Below are positions 8,482 through 17,701 of a stretch of DNA of 64,000 nt, in pieces. The first letter of the stretch is position 1, and the number at the start of each line of letters is the position of its first letter. The DNA is from JBFXAM01 sp050184295 (GTDB taxonomy: Bacteria; Planctomycetota; Phycisphaerae; UBA1845; Fen-1342): the NCBI GenBank assembly GCA_050184295.1, contig JBFXAM010000004.1, positions 1 to 64,000 on the forward strand, in the 5' to 3' direction. The position numbers were made by a program, and so were the translations under genes. Under the pieces are notes generated by a model that saw only the letters and a program-made list of their open reading frames with translations, was not told the origin of the DNA and made no database searches.

Positions 8482-8886
8482 TTATCCGGGGCAGCGTGTC
8501 TTGAACGTCCAGGTCACGCTCGAAACGAACTCGTCGCCGTTCGTCGCAACCACCCGCCAGTAGTGCGTCGTGCACGCCGGCAGCTCGCGGACCACGTAGC
8601 TCGTCGCGGTCGTGTCGGCGATCTCCGGCGGGTTTGTGTCGACGCCGAAGTGCACGGTGTACGACGTCGCGCCCGGCACCGCCGACCACGTCAACTGCAC
8701 CACGGTCGCGTTCACGTCCTCGACCATCATCGGCGCGATGCGTCGCGGCGCTTCGCTCCTGCTCAACAGCGGGTTGCCGTCAAGCGGTGCCGGCGCACCG
8801 ATCAGGCATCCGCAAACCGCCAGCGCCGCCACGCCGGTGGACAGCGCGAGCGCGCCTCCCATCCATCGAGAATGACTCACGAGCAT
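8482..8886 (-). CDS. Small lipoprotein with fibronectin type III-like domain
   Basis: 134 residues from the ATG at 8886. A GGGAGGG ribosome site abuts that ATG, so the GTG at 8880 (six bases on) may be the true start. Residues 10-27 are hydrophobic and end in a lipobox-like LAVCGC, so it is probably acylated and anchored in the envelope. The rest resembles one fibronectin type III module: LTWSAVPGATSYTVHFG, then a C-terminal HYWRVVATNGD strand pair. Such modules usually bind surfaces or other proteins. It lies between priA and rtcA on the same strand. Confidence 0.75.
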   Translation of the reverse strand: MLVSHSRWMGGALALSTGVAALAVCGCLIGAPAPLDGNPLLSRSEAPRRIAPMMVEDVNATVVQLTWSAVPGATSYTVHFGVDTNPPEIADTTATSYVVRELPACTTHYWRVVATNGDEFVSSVTWTFKTRCPG

Positions 8887-9133
8887 CCCTCCCCGATCGC
8901 GACCTGGGTCGCGCCGCACGCGCGGGGTGTCGACACACGCCGAACTCCCGCGCGTCGCGGCGCAGCGCGATTGTACGACGTTTCCATACGGCAAATCCAG
9001 GCCAACTCGTGCGGTGTGCCGGCCGTCGCCGCCTTCTCAACCGCCAGGCATGGCTTGCCAACCGAGACGCGTCCGAGAAGAAGCGCCGCAGAACCGGAGG
9101 CATGGGTCCGGCGTCGGCGCGGCACGGCCGGGC

Positions 9134-11422
9134 TCAGAGCAGGTCGATCGGATCGACATCAATCGTGAAGCGCCGCACGCGCGGCCACAGCGCTTTCGCG
9201 GCCGTCGCCGCCCGCAGCAGCGTTTGCGTGCTGTCGTCGCGTGGTGTGCGGACGATCACTTGCCAACGCAGGCGCTCGCGGGTGCGCGCCACGAGGCAGC
9301 GCGTCGCCGCATCGACCAGGATGTACGGACTTACGCGTCCTGCCAGCTCGCGCAGCGTGGTCTCCAGCGCGGTCGCCGCGTCGCGCGCCTGCCGGGGCCG
9401 ATCATCCGCGAGCACAAAGCGCACGAGCCGCGAGAAGGGCGGCAGAAAAGCGGTCCGCCGGCCGGCCAGTTCCTCGGCGGCAAACGTCTCGAAATCCATC
9501 CGCGCGGCGTGCGCGACGCAGGGCGCCGTCACGTCCGCCGCCTGCACGAGCGCGAGCGAGTCGCCGGCCCGCCGCCCGGCGCGCCCCACCACCTGCGCGA
9601 CAAGTTGAAACACGCGTTCCGCGCTGCGAAAGTCGGGCAGCCAGAGCGGCGCGTCGGCGTCGATGACTCCCACCAGCCGAATCCCTGCGAAGTCGAGGCC
9701 CTTCGCCACCAATTGCGTGCCCAGCAGAACGTCGACCTCGTGATCCTGAACGCGGCGCAACGCCTCGGCATAGTCCGCACGCCGCTTCAGCGTGTCGCGA
9801 TCGAGCCGCAGCAGCCGGGCCGCCGGCAGGACGCGCCGCAGCTCCTCCTCGATGCGCTGAATTCCGAACCCCACGCGCTCCACCGGTGCGCCGCAAGTCT
9901 CGTCCGGGCAGCGCTTCGGCGCCGGACGGCGTTTCGCGCAGCGGTGACACTTCAACTGCTCGTCCGCCGCGTGATACACCAGTGGCCCGGCGCAGCGCTC
10001 GCAGCGCACCGTGGTGCGGCAGCGCACGCAGCGCAGCCCAACCGCGTAGCCGCGCCGGTTGTGCAGGAGAATCGTCTGGGCGCCGGCGGCAAGCGTCTTG
10101 CGCAGCTCTTCGACCAGCGCGGGCGAGAGCCCCGCGGTGCGGGCGTCGGCTTCCGCGCCGGTGCTCGGCACGACGCGAACCTCCGGCCATGCCGCGCCCG
10201 GCACACGCTCCGGCAGGCGGGCGAGGTGAAAATGCGGTGCGTGCTGCGCGTTGTACCAGGTTTCCAGGGCCGGCGTCGCCGACCCCAGCACGACCGGCAC
10301 GCGCTCGATCTGCCCGCGCTTGATCGCGACGTCGCGCGCGTGCACATAGGGCGCCGACAAGCTCTTGTAGCTTCCGTCCTGCTCCTCGTCGACGACGATC
10401 AATCCCAGCCGCCGCAGCGGCGCGAACACCGCCGTCCGCGTGCCGATCACGACGTCGATCGCGCCGTCGGCGATCGCGCGGAGACTTCGCTGGCGCGTGG
10501 CCGCCGCCAGCCGGCTGTGCAGCACCGCGACGCGCTCGAAGCGGGTTGCCAACCGCTCGACCAGTTGCGTCGCGAGCACGATCTCCGGCACGAGCAGAAT
10601 CGCCTGCCGCCCGGCCGCGAGGGCCGCCCGGATCGCACGCACATACACCTCGGTCTTGCCGCTTCCCGGCACGCCGAATAGCAGATGCACTCCGAACTGC
10701 CGCGCCCGTACGGCCTCGTGCACGCTCGCGAGCGCCGCTTCTTGCGCGGGCGTCAGCACCAAGTCGTCCTCGGCGCAGTGCGCGTGCACCACGCGCGGTG
10801 CCTCATCGGGCGCCGGGCGCGGCGCGGCCGGCTCCCGTCGCGCTTCGATCGCCACGACACCCAGCCGCCGCAGGCTCGCCAGCACGCCCGGGCCACACGC
10901 GGCGCGCCGCAGCAGGGCGCGCCGTTCCTGCGGCCCGGACTGAAGCGCCGCGAGCAGCGCCGCGCGTTTTTCGCTCAGGGGCCGCATCAGCTCGCCGGCG
11001 GCGCGACGCACGTAGACGACCGTGCGCATCCGCGGCGTGCGCATGGCGACGGGGATCATGGCTTCGAAAACGCGCCCGGGTGGGCACGCGTAGTAGTCGG
11101 CGACCCACAACCCGAGTTCGGCGAGTTCGCGCGTCAGCAGGGGCGCGATCGAGTGAACCGCCTGAATCGCCGGTCGCGTTTGGTCCCATTCGCTCTCGAC
11201 CACGTCGACGCAAACGCCGTCCGCGCTCGACCCGCGCCGCCCGACCGGCACGCGCACGATGCTCCCGATGGTGACCTTGTCACGCAGCACCGGCGGGACG
11301 GAGTAGCTGAGCACGCGCGGAGTTCGGCGGCCGACCGCGACCACCGCGACGGGCTCGCGCCGGAATTGTCCGGCAACCGGGATGAGCCAAAGCTGCTCTT
11401 CGTTGGAGGAGTGCGTGGGCAT
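9134..11422 (-). CDS. priA: Primosomal protein N' (replication restart helicase PriA)
   Basis: 762 residues from ATG 11422 (MPTHSSNEE). The order is that of PriA: N-terminal 3'-end-binding domain, then the helicase core with Walker A GVPGSGKT at about 250-257, the DEEx box VVDEEQDGSYKS, motif III VLGSATPALET, the zinc-binding insertion (CVRCRTTVRCERC, then CHRCAKRR and CPDETC), and lobe 2 with LLGTQLVAKGLDF and QVVGRAGR. It loads the replicative helicase at stalled forks. The box reads DEEQ where most PriA proteins have DEEH. The N-terminal residues in frame upstream of 11422 look like non-coding translation. Confidence 0.95.
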   Translation of the reverse strand: MPTHSSNEEQLWLIPVAGQFRREPVAVVAVGRRTPRVLSYSVPPVLRDKVTIGSIVRVPVGRRGSSADGVCVDVVESEWDQTRPAIQAVHSIAPLLTRELAELGLWVADYYACPPGRVFEAMIPVAMRTPRMRTVVYVRRAAGELMRPLSEKRAALLAALQSGPQERRALLRRAACGPGVLASLRRLGVVAIEARREPAAPRPAPDEAPRVVHAHCAEDDLVLTPAQEAALASVHEAVRARQFGVHLLFGVPGSGKTEVYVRAIRAALAAGRQAILLVPEIVLATQLVERLATRFERVAVLHSRLAAATRQRSLRAIADGAIDVVIGTRTAVFAPLRRLGLIVVDEEQDGSYKSLSAPYVHARDVAIKRGQIERVPVVLGSATPALETWYNAQHAPHFHLARLPERVPGAAWPEVRVVPSTGAEADARTAGLSPALVEELRKTLAAGAQTILLHNRRGYAVGLRCVRCRTTVRCERCAGPLVYHAADEQLKCHRCAKRRPAPKRCPDETCGAPVERVGFGIQRIEEELRRVLPAARLLRLDRDTLKRRADYAEALRRVQDHEVDVLLGTQLVAKGLDFAGIRLVGVIDADAPLWLPDFRSAERVFQLVAQVVGRAGRRAGDSLALVQAADVTAPCVAHAARMDFETFAAEELAGRRTAFLPPFSRLVRFVLADDRPRQARDAATALETTLRELAGRVSPYILVDAATRCLVARTRERLRWQVIVRTPRDDSTQTLLRAATAAKALWPRVRRFTIDVDPIDLL

Positions 11423-11620
11423 GCGCGTCGTCCGGCGATCATCCGTGCGCGGTCTGGCGCTGCCGGCGGCCGCGTCGCGCGCCGCCATCTTATCAGCCGC
11501 GGGCGCGAATCCTACGCCAAACGCGGATGCGACTGTGGTCGCGGGCGAAACCGGTCGATACGTTCAACGTAGCCGTGGACACGAGGGTTGGGAAGCGTTT
11601 ACTGCGCTGACGGAAAACGG

Positions 11621-12754
11621 ATGGGAAGCATGTCCGACTGCGCGCCTTCGACTCGAGTCGTCGTCGCCGACGACGACGGAGCCATGCAGGCTTTGCTCGT
11701 GAGACAGCTCGAAAAGGCCGGCTACACCGTGGCCGCGTGCGGCGACGGCCTGGAGGCCCTGGAACTCGTCAAACACGCCGGCTCCTGCATCGTGGTCGCA
11801 GACTGGACCATGCCGGGAATGGACGGCGTCGAACTCTGCCGCACCGTTCGCGAACTGAGCGAGCTGCGCGTCGTCGGGATGGTCTACTTCGTGCTCCTGA
11901 CCGCCCATCAGGAGAAGTCCGCGATCATCACCGGGCTCGAAGCGGGCGCGAACGATTATCTCACCAAGCCTTATCACCAGGCCGAACTGCTGGCGCGCAT
12001 CCGCGCCGGCGAACGCCTCCTGCGGCTGCAGGACGAGCTCGTCGAGCGCCAGGTCGACATGCAGAAGATCAGCTCGCAGATGGCGATTCTCAATCGCAAG
12101 CTCGAGCGCCTCGCGAACACCGACGGTCTCACCGGTCTGGTGAACCGGCGCTATACGCTCGAAGCGCTTCAGCGGCTGTGGGACAAGTCGTTGGAAAGCG
12201 GCGCGCCCCTGAGCGTCGTCATGCTCGATATCGACAGCTTCAAGAAGATCAACGACACCTACGGGCACAAGGCCGGCGACACGGTGCTGATCGCGGTCGC
12301 CGCCGCGCTCCGCCGCCAGGCGCGCGGAAGCGACGTTTGCGGTCGCGTCGGCGGCGAGGAGTTCCTGATCCTGCTGCCCGCGTCCGACCTGAATCAGGCC
12401 GCCGCTGCCGCCGAACGCGTCCGCCGTGCCATCCAGGCTCGCCTGATCGACGTCGGCGCCGCGTCCCTTGAAGTCACGGCGAGCGTGGGTGTCGCACAGC
12501 GCGGACCGCACTGCGCGACGCCGGACGAACTGGTTTGCACGGCGGATCGGATGCTCTATCACGCCAAGGAAGCCGGGCGAAACCAGGTGTGGGTCGCCGA
12601 GGGCGTCGACCAGGGTCGCCGCGTCGAACTCCCGGAGAGCCAGTTCATCGGTGATTTCGATAGCGCCGCCGACAGCGACGCGACCGTCGCCACCGCGACG
12701 CGCACACTCCCCGACGGCCGGGTCGTTCGCGAACGCCGCGCCGGGGCGCGTTGA
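11621..12754 (+). CDS. Response regulator-diguanylate cyclase (PleD/WspR-like)
   Basis: 377 residues; I choose the ATG at 11621, with GGAAAA upstream, over the ATG at 11630. Residues 10-125 are a receiver domain with the acidic pair in VVVADDDG, the phospho-acceptor Asp61 in VADWTMPGMDG and the conserved Lys in YLTKPY. A coiled segment (about 130-170) leads to a GGDEF domain with the active-site motif GGEEF at 244-248 and an intact inhibitory site RGSD (Arg235, Asp238) five residues before it. It should make cyclic di-GMP when phosphorylated and be product-inhibited. No sensor kinase is adjacent. The last 45 residues are an acidic tail of unknown use. Confidence 0.92.
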   Translation: MGSMSDCAPSTRVVVADDDGAMQALLVRQLEKAGYTVAACGDGLEALELVKHAGSCIVVADWTMPGMDGVELCRTVRELSELRVVGMVYFVLLTAHQEKSAIITGLEAGANDYLTKPYHQAELLARIRAGERLLRLQDELVERQVDMQKISSQMAILNRKLERLANTDGLTGLVNRRYTLEALQRLWDKSLESGAPLSVVMLDIDSFKKINDTYGHKAGDTVLIAVAAALRRQARGSDVCGRVGGEEFLILLPASDLNQAAAAAERVRRAIQARLIDVGAASLEVTASVGVAQRGPHCATPDELVCTADRMLYHAKEAGRNQVWVAEGVDQGRRVELPESQFIGDFDSAADSDATVATATRTLPDGRVVRERRAGAR

Positions 12755-12824
12755 GCGGTGCGCCGCGCGACCCCGCGACGGCACACTCCCGGACGCAGGC
12801 CGCGATTCCGCGACGTGGACGGCG

Positions 12825-12830
12825 TAGAAT
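12825..12830 (+). promoter_or_regulatory. -10 hexamer just upstream of surE (leaderless start)
   Basis: TAGAAT (five of six) ends seven bases before the surE ATG; no Shine-Dalgarno site is present in the gap. No convincing -35 hexamer is seen. Confidence 0.4.
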
Positions 12831-12837
12831 ACCCGCT

Positions 12838-13641
12838 ATGCGCATCCTTCTCGTCAACGACGACGGCATCCTCGCGCCGGGCATCGAGGCGCTTTATTCC
12901 GCCATCTGCGATCTCGGCCACGTCGACGTGGTCGCGCCCGAGACCGCGCAGTCCGCCATGGGACACGCCATCACAGTCCTCAACCCGCTCACCACGCACC
13001 GCGTGCACGTGAACGGCGTGTTCCACGGCTGGAGCGTCGACGGACGCCCCGCAGACTGCGTCAAGCTCGCGATGCTCGAACTGCTCGATCAGCGCCCCGA
13101 CTTCGTCCTCAGCGGCATCAACGCGGGCGCAAACACCGGAATCAACGTGCTCTACAGCGGAACGGTCGCGGCGGCCGTCGAGGCCGCGTTCTTCCGCGTT
13201 CCGTCGATGGCGGTCTCGCTCCAGCTCTCGGACGAGCTCGATTTCCGCCGCGCCGGCGTCATCGCCCGCCGCGTCTTTCAGACCTTTGTCGCCGCACCCC
13301 GCGCGCCGGGTACGTGCGTCAACGTCAACATCCCCGCGCTCGACCGCGGCGACCCGCGCGGCGTGCGCATCTGTCACCAGAGCACGTCGCCGATGGAAGA
13401 TCACTATCGCAAGACGACGAACGACCGCGGCCTCACGATCTACACGCTGGACGGGCGGCTGCCCGACGATGACGCCGACTCCGCGAGCGACCTCGCGGCG
13501 CTCCGCGCGGGGTACGTCGCGGTCACACCGCTGCGATTCGACCTGACCGACCGCACGCGCCTCGATGAGCTCGGAGAATGGGCCTGGCCTGCCGGATTCA
13601 GCGACGCCGACCACACGCCGCCGCGGCTCGCGCGCGACTGA
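12838..13641 (+). CDS. surE: 5'-nucleotidase SurE
   Basis: 267 residues starting MRILLVNDDG, the invariant SurE opening with the metal ligands Asp8 and Asp9. Ser39 (AQSAMGHA) and the asparagine of SGINAGANTG (Asn95) complete the metal site. The enzyme removes phosphate from nucleoside 5'- and 3'-monophosphates in the cytoplasm and is often tied to stress survival. The start is fixed by the motif at the very N-terminus; there is no ribosome site but a TAGAAT hexamer seven bases upstream. It follows the diguanylate cyclase gene by 83 bases and converges on hutI. Confidence 0.95.
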   Translation: MRILLVNDDGILAPGIEALYSAICDLGHVDVVAPETAQSAMGHAITVLNPLTTHRVHVNGVFHGWSVDGRPADCVKLAMLELLDQRPDFVLSGINAGANTGINVLYSGTVAAAVEAAFFRVPSMAVSLQLSDELDFRRAGVIARRVFQTFVAAPRAPGTCVNVNIPALDRGDPRGVRICHQSTSPMEDHYRKTTNDRGLTIYTLDGRLPDDDADSASDLAALRAGYVAVTPLRFDLTDRTRLDELGEWAWPAGFSDADHTPPRLARD

Positions 13642-13690
13642 GTCGCTGTTCTCGCTTCCGCGGCGCACCGCATCGGTCGGGCGCCGGCTC

Positions 13691-14971
13691 CTAATCCGCC
13701 TCGCGTCCGCTGCCGTGCGCATAGACGATCCGCCCGCGCTTGATCACGTAGCGCGTCCGCGACCGCCCCGGCGTGTACATCCAGTCATCGAGGCTCGCGG
13801 CGTCGAGCACCACGAGGTCGCCGTCGAATCCCGGGGCGAGCGACCCGATCCGCGTGTGCTCGTCGATCGCCGCCGCCGCGTTCGCCGTGCACGCCGCCAG
13901 AACTTCGAGCGGCAGCATTCGCAACTGGCAGCACGCGATGTTCATGATCAGCGGCAGCGAGTCGATCATGCACGAGCCCGGGTTGAAGTCGGTCCCCAGC
14001 GCGACCGGCAACCCCGCGTCGATCAAACGCCGCGCCGGCGCGTGCCCGATTCCGAGGAAGAACGAAGTCCCCGGCAGCACGACCGGGATCGTCCCAGCGG
14101 CGCGCAGCGCGTCGATGCCGGCGTCATCGGTGTGCTCCAGGTGATCCGCCGAAACGGCGCCGCACTCGCCCGCCAGCCGCGTTGCGCCGATCTGCCCCAA
14201 TTCGTCCGCGTGAATCTTCAGCTTCAGCCCCGCGGCCGTCGCCCGCTCGAAGACGCGCCGCGTCTGTGCCACGTCGAATGCGCCCACGTCGCAGAACACG
14301 TCGCAGAACCGCGCCAGTTTTTCGCGCGCGAACTCGCGCAACAGCGCCGCGTCGCTGATCGCGTCGATGAACGCGTCCGCGCGACCGTCATACTCCGGCG
14401 GCAACGCGTGCGCCCCTAGGTACGTCGGCGCAACGTCGATCGGCGACAGCCGCGCCAGTGCGCGCATCGCCAGCAACTGGTCGCGCTCCGACTCGCGGGA
14501 CAATCCGTAGCCGCTTTTGCACTCCACCGTTGTCACGCCGAAGGCGAGCATCCGCATCAGGCGCGGCAGATTCTCGTAAACGAGCTGCTCGACCGTGGCG
14601 GCGCGCACCGCGTGCATCGTCGCGCGAATCCCGCCGCCGGCCTGCATGATCGACAAGTACGACTCGCCCGCGATGCGGCGCACAAACTCGGCCGCCCGCT
14701 GTCCGGCGAACGGGATGTGCGTGTGCGGATCGATGAGCCCCGGAATCGCCAGCCCGCCGTCCGCGGACAGCGCGACCGTGCGCGCCGGAGTCGGGGCGTC
14801 GCGTCGCGGGCCCAACCACGCGATCCGACCGTTGTCTATCCACACGGCGGCGTCGCGCTCGAGCGGGATGTTCCGCATCGCACCGCCTCGCAGCGGTCCT
14901 TGCGGAACCACGGCCAGACAGCCGATGTCGGTGACGAGCAGCGAAGCGGGCGAGATCGGAGCGAAGTGCAT
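13691..14971 (-). CDS. hutI: Imidazolonepropionase HutI
   Basis: 426 residues from the ATG at 14971, which has GGAG about ten bases upstream; the 31 residues in frame before it are not family-like. Amidohydrolase motifs: PGLIDPHTHIPFAGQRAAEF (metal His-x-His and substrate loop), GYGLSRESE, KIHADELGQ, SADHLEHT and LGTDFNPGS. It hydrolyses imidazolone-5-propionate to formiminoglutamate, the third step of histidine breakdown. No hutH, hutU or hutG gene is in the window, so the pathway, if present, is scattered. Confidence 0.93.
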   Translation of the reverse strand: MHFAPISPASLLVTDIGCLAVVPQGPLRGGAMRNIPLERDAAVWIDNGRIAWLGPRRDAPTPARTVALSADGGLAIPGLIDPHTHIPFAGQRAAEFVRRIAGESYLSIMQAGGGIRATMHAVRAATVEQLVYENLPRLMRMLAFGVTTVECKSGYGLSRESERDQLLAMRALARLSPIDVAPTYLGAHALPPEYDGRADAFIDAISDAALLREFAREKLARFCDVFCDVGAFDVAQTRRVFERATAAGLKLKIHADELGQIGATRLAGECGAVSADHLEHTDDAGIDALRAAGTIPVVLPGTSFFLGIGHAPARRLIDAGLPVALGTDFNPGSCMIDSLPLIMNIACCQLRMLPLEVLAACTANAAAAIDEHTRIGSLAPGFDGDLVVLDAASLDDWMYTPGRSRTRYVIKRGRIVYAHGSGREAD

Positions 14972-15053
14972 CGCGTGCGTCTCCCGCGTGTGCGCGCCGG
15001 ACCGCCGCGGCCCGTGCGCGGCGGCGCCGCGCGCCGCGTGTGCCCGCGGACCA

Positions 15054-15083
15054 TTGTGCCACACCTGGAACGACCGAATAATA
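15054..15083 (+). promoter_or_regulatory. Possible promoter for the proline-rich lipoprotein gene
   Basis: TTGTGC (15054-15059), an 18-base spacer and AATAAT (15078-15083, five of six). AT-rich patch in the divergent region between hutI and the lipoprotein gene. Confidence 0.35.
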
Positions 15084-15141
15084 AGATGTGCAGATGCCCG
15101 GCTCCAGCCGGCAACACCGACCCACAGAAAGGACGCGTGTC

Positions 15142-15660
15142 ATGATCGCGGCGCGGCGAGCTTTCGGAGCGGTACTTCTGTCGGCTTTTCTGCTGGGCTC
15201 CCAGATGGGCGGATGCACCATCACCATCGATCCGCCGCCCCCGCCGCCGGACGACTCCGACCCCAATCCGCCGCCGCCGCCGCCACCGCCCACGACCGTG
15301 AAAATCCGCCTCGTCAACGACGCCCAGGTCACGCTCGATCCCGAGCTCTACCTTTCCCCAGACGGCCTCGGCGACGTCAACCAGATCTTTGATCTGGCGA
15401 ACAAGTTCACGCGCTTCGGCGTCGGCGGACGCGGCCTGCTCGTCGGCCGCGGCGACGCGCTCATCGAGCTGGACTGCACCGCCGTCCGCACGCTCGCGAC
15501 CCGCGGCGGCCTCTTCGGCGAAGACCTCAACGCCCCCGTCGGCGCAGGACAGCAGCGCATCAACTATCTCGACGGCAGCTTTCTCTGCGGCGACACGATT
15601 ACATTTCGCTACGACGGCAGCGGCACGAACTTCACCACCACGGTCACGGTCTCGCGCTGA
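15142..15660 (+). CDS. Lipoprotein with proline-rich linker
   Basis: 172 residues; ATG at 15142 with GAAAGGA upstream. The signal peptide ends in SQMGGC, a plausible lipobox with Cys25. Two runs of six to eight prolines (around residues 32-52), broken by DDSDPN, form a stiff spacer of the kind that crosses a cell wall or holds a domain off the membrane. The remaining 120 residues contain LVNDAQVTLDPELYLSP and end in a Thr-rich beta segment; two Cys (LDCTAVR and FLCGD) may pair. No family is recognised. It is divergent from hutI and converges on atpD. Confidence 0.75.
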   Translation: MIAARRAFGAVLLSAFLLGSQMGGCTITIDPPPPPPDDSDPNPPPPPPPPTTVKIRLVNDAQVTLDPELYLSPDGLGDVNQIFDLANKFTRFGVGGRGLLVGRGDALIELDCTAVRTLATRGGLFGEDLNAPVGAGQQRINYLDGSFLCGDTITFRYDGSGTNFTTTVTVSR

Positions 15661-15702
15661 GCGCCGCCGAACTCAGCCGGAGGGCGCACACCCAAGCAGT
15701 GT

Positions 15703-15727
15703 GCGCAGATCCTCGTTGGATCTGCGC
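15703..15727. terminator. Hairpin between convergent genes (terminator-like)
   Basis: Perfect 10-base stem GCGCAGATCC/GGATCTGCGC with a five-base loop, 43 bases after the lipoprotein stop and 107 bases after the atpD stop on the other strand. No T-run follows on either side, so a bidirectional U-less terminator is an inference. Confidence 0.45.
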
Positions 15728-15833
15728 CTGGAGCGCAAGCGCGTGGGCGTGTGCGGCGACGCATGGAATTGCGGACCACACGCCGCGCTCGCGCGTGGGG
15801 CGCGGATCACGCCGCGAACCCGCGAACCCTGAA

Positions 15834-17291
15834 TTAGCCCTGCGCTTTGAGCTTCTCGGCCTTCGCGGCGGCCTCTTCGATCGCGCCCACGTACATGAAT
15901 GCCTGCTCGGGCAGGTGATCCCACTTGCCGTCGCACAGCTCCTTGAAGCTGCGCAGCGTGTCCTCTCTCTTGGTGTAGTTGCCCGGGAAGCCGGTGAATT
16001 GCTCGGCGACGAAGAACGGCTGGCTGAAGAAGCGCTCGATTTTGCGCGCCCGGCCGACCACCTGCTTGTCCTCCTCGCTCAGCTCGTCGACACCCAGAAT
16101 CGCGATGATGTCCTGCAGGCTCTTGTAGCGCTGTAGGATCGCCTGTACACGCCGGGCGATCTGGTAGTGCTCCTCGCCGACGACGCCGGGATCGAGAATC
16201 CGGCTCGAACTGCCGAGCGGGTCGATCGCGGGATAGATGCCCTTCTCCGCGATGGAACGCTCCAGAACAATGAACGCGTCGAGGTGCGTAAACGTGGTCG
16301 CGGGCGCGGGGTCGGTCAGGTCGTCGGCGGGCACGTACACCGCCTGCACGCTTGTCACCGCGCCCTGGCTGGTCGACGTGATTCGCTCCTGCAACTCGCC
16401 CATCTCCGTCGCCAGCGTCGGCTGGTAGCCCACCGCCGACGGCATGCGACCGAGCAGCGCGGACACCTCCGAGCCAGCCTGTGAAAATCGGAACACGTTG
16501 TCGACGAACAACAGCGTGTCCTTGCCCGACTGGTCGCGGAAATATTCCGCCATCGTCAGCGCCGTCAGCGCCGCGCGCAGACGGGCGCCCGGCGGCTCGT
16601 TCATCTGGCCGAACACCATCGCGGTCTGGTCGATGACGGACTTGCCGGTGTTGCCGATCTTCGCGTGCTGCATTTCCAGCCAAAGGTCGTTGCCTTCGCG
16701 CGTTCGCTCGCCCACGCCCGCGAACACCGAGAACCCGCCGTGCTGCGTCGCGATCCGCGCGATCAGTTCCTGGATCACCACCGTCTTGCCCAGCCCCGCG
16801 CCGCCGAACAGACCGATCTTCCCGCCGCGAACGAACGGCACCATCAGGTCCACGATCTTGATGCCGGTCTCGAATTGCTCGGTCTTCGGTGTGAGATCGG
16901 CGAATTCCGGCGGCTGGCGGTGGATCGGCCGGCGCTCCTTGGCGGCGACCGCGCCGCGCCCGTCGATCGGCTCGCCGATCAGATTGAACACGCGTCCCAG
17001 CGTGCCTTCGCCCACCGGCACTGAGATCGGCGCGCCCGTGTCGATCACCGGCGTGCCGCGCACCAGTCCGTCCGTGCCGCCCAGCGCGATCGCGCGGACG
17101 CGTCCGCCGCCGATGTGCGACGCGACTTCGCACCAGAGCGTCTCGTCCTCGAAGCGCCCGCCGACATCACGCCGGACGGTCACCTTCAGCGCGTTGTAGA
17201 TCGTCGGCAGGCTGCGCTCGTCAAACTCCGCGTCGAGCGTGGAGCCGATGACCTGTGTGACCCGGCCGATGTTTTCCTTGGTTGCTACCAT
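15834..17291 (-). CDS. atpD: F-type ATP synthase subunit beta
   Basis: 485 residues from ATG 17291, with GGAG upstream. It shows the catalytic beta-subunit motifs: Walker A GGAGLGKT near 155-162 (Leu replaces the more usual Val), ERTREGNDLWLEM with the catalytic Glu in GVGERTREG, Walker B LLFVDNVFRFSQAG, and ALLGRMPSAVGYQPTLATEM. It binds and makes ATP in the F1 head. It is the last gene of the operon and is set 438 bases after atpG by an unusual spacer. The epsilon gene atpC, which normally follows atpD, is absent: only 173 bases of convergent spacer follow. Confidence 0.97.
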   Translation of the reverse strand: MVATKENIGRVTQVIGSTLDAEFDERSLPTIYNALKVTVRRDVGGRFEDETLWCEVASHIGGGRVRAIALGGTDGLVRGTPVIDTGAPISVPVGEGTLGRVFNLIGEPIDGRGAVAAKERRPIHRQPPEFADLTPKTEQFETGIKIVDLMVPFVRGGKIGLFGGAGLGKTVVIQELIARIATQHGGFSVFAGVGERTREGNDLWLEMQHAKIGNTGKSVIDQTAMVFGQMNEPPGARLRAALTALTMAEYFRDQSGKDTLLFVDNVFRFSQAGSEVSALLGRMPSAVGYQPTLATEMGELQERITSTSQGAVTSVQAVYVPADDLTDPAPATTFTHLDAFIVLERSIAEKGIYPAIDPLGSSSRILDPGVVGEEHYQIARRVQAILQRYKSLQDIIAILGVDELSEEDKQVVGRARKIERFFSQPFFVAEQFTGFPGNYTKREDTLRSFKELCDGKWDHLPEQAFMYVGAIEEAAAKAEKLKAQG

Positions 17292-17310
17292 TCGCTGCTC
17301 CGCAAGATAA

Positions 17311-17338
17311 GGCCGAAGGCCGAAAGCCAAAGGCCGAA
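17311..17338. repeat. Heptad tandem repeat, atpD side
   Basis: Reads GGCCGAA, GGCCGAA, AGCCAAA, GGCCGAA on the plus strand: four consecutive 7-base units, 20 bases upstream of the atpD start on the minus strand. Confidence 0.8.
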
Positions 17339-17701
17339 CACACCACCATGCCCCAACGAATCCCGACTCCGCTCCGACCTCCATGCGATCGCCGTCCCGG
17401 ACCGGCACACTCGCCGAGCCAGAACATCGCCGGCGGTGGTTCGTGGCATCGCGTTCACCCTCCGCACGGTCCGCACCGCAAACTCGAGCGCGCGTCGCCG
17501 CAGGTTTCGCGGCGTGGCTTCCGGTGCCGCGCGGCCGTCGTTCCGTCGCTTCGCGATGAATCGACATCCGACTACGGCCGCCGGATGCGCGCAAGCCATT
17601 GCCGCGGCGATGCACGCGGAGCCGTTTCGCGGCCGCCGGCGCGCTCACACTCGGCCTCGCGCCATACCGCTCCACAATCCGCGACGGACCGGGTCGCCGC
17701 T

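Noticed and set aside
17285..17599. A 104-residue minus-strand frame in the atpG-atpD spacer, considered as a degraded or unusual atpC
   Set aside because: No epsilon beta-sandwich motif, no ribosome site, and atpC would normally follow atpD; composition is low-complexity Arg/Ala.
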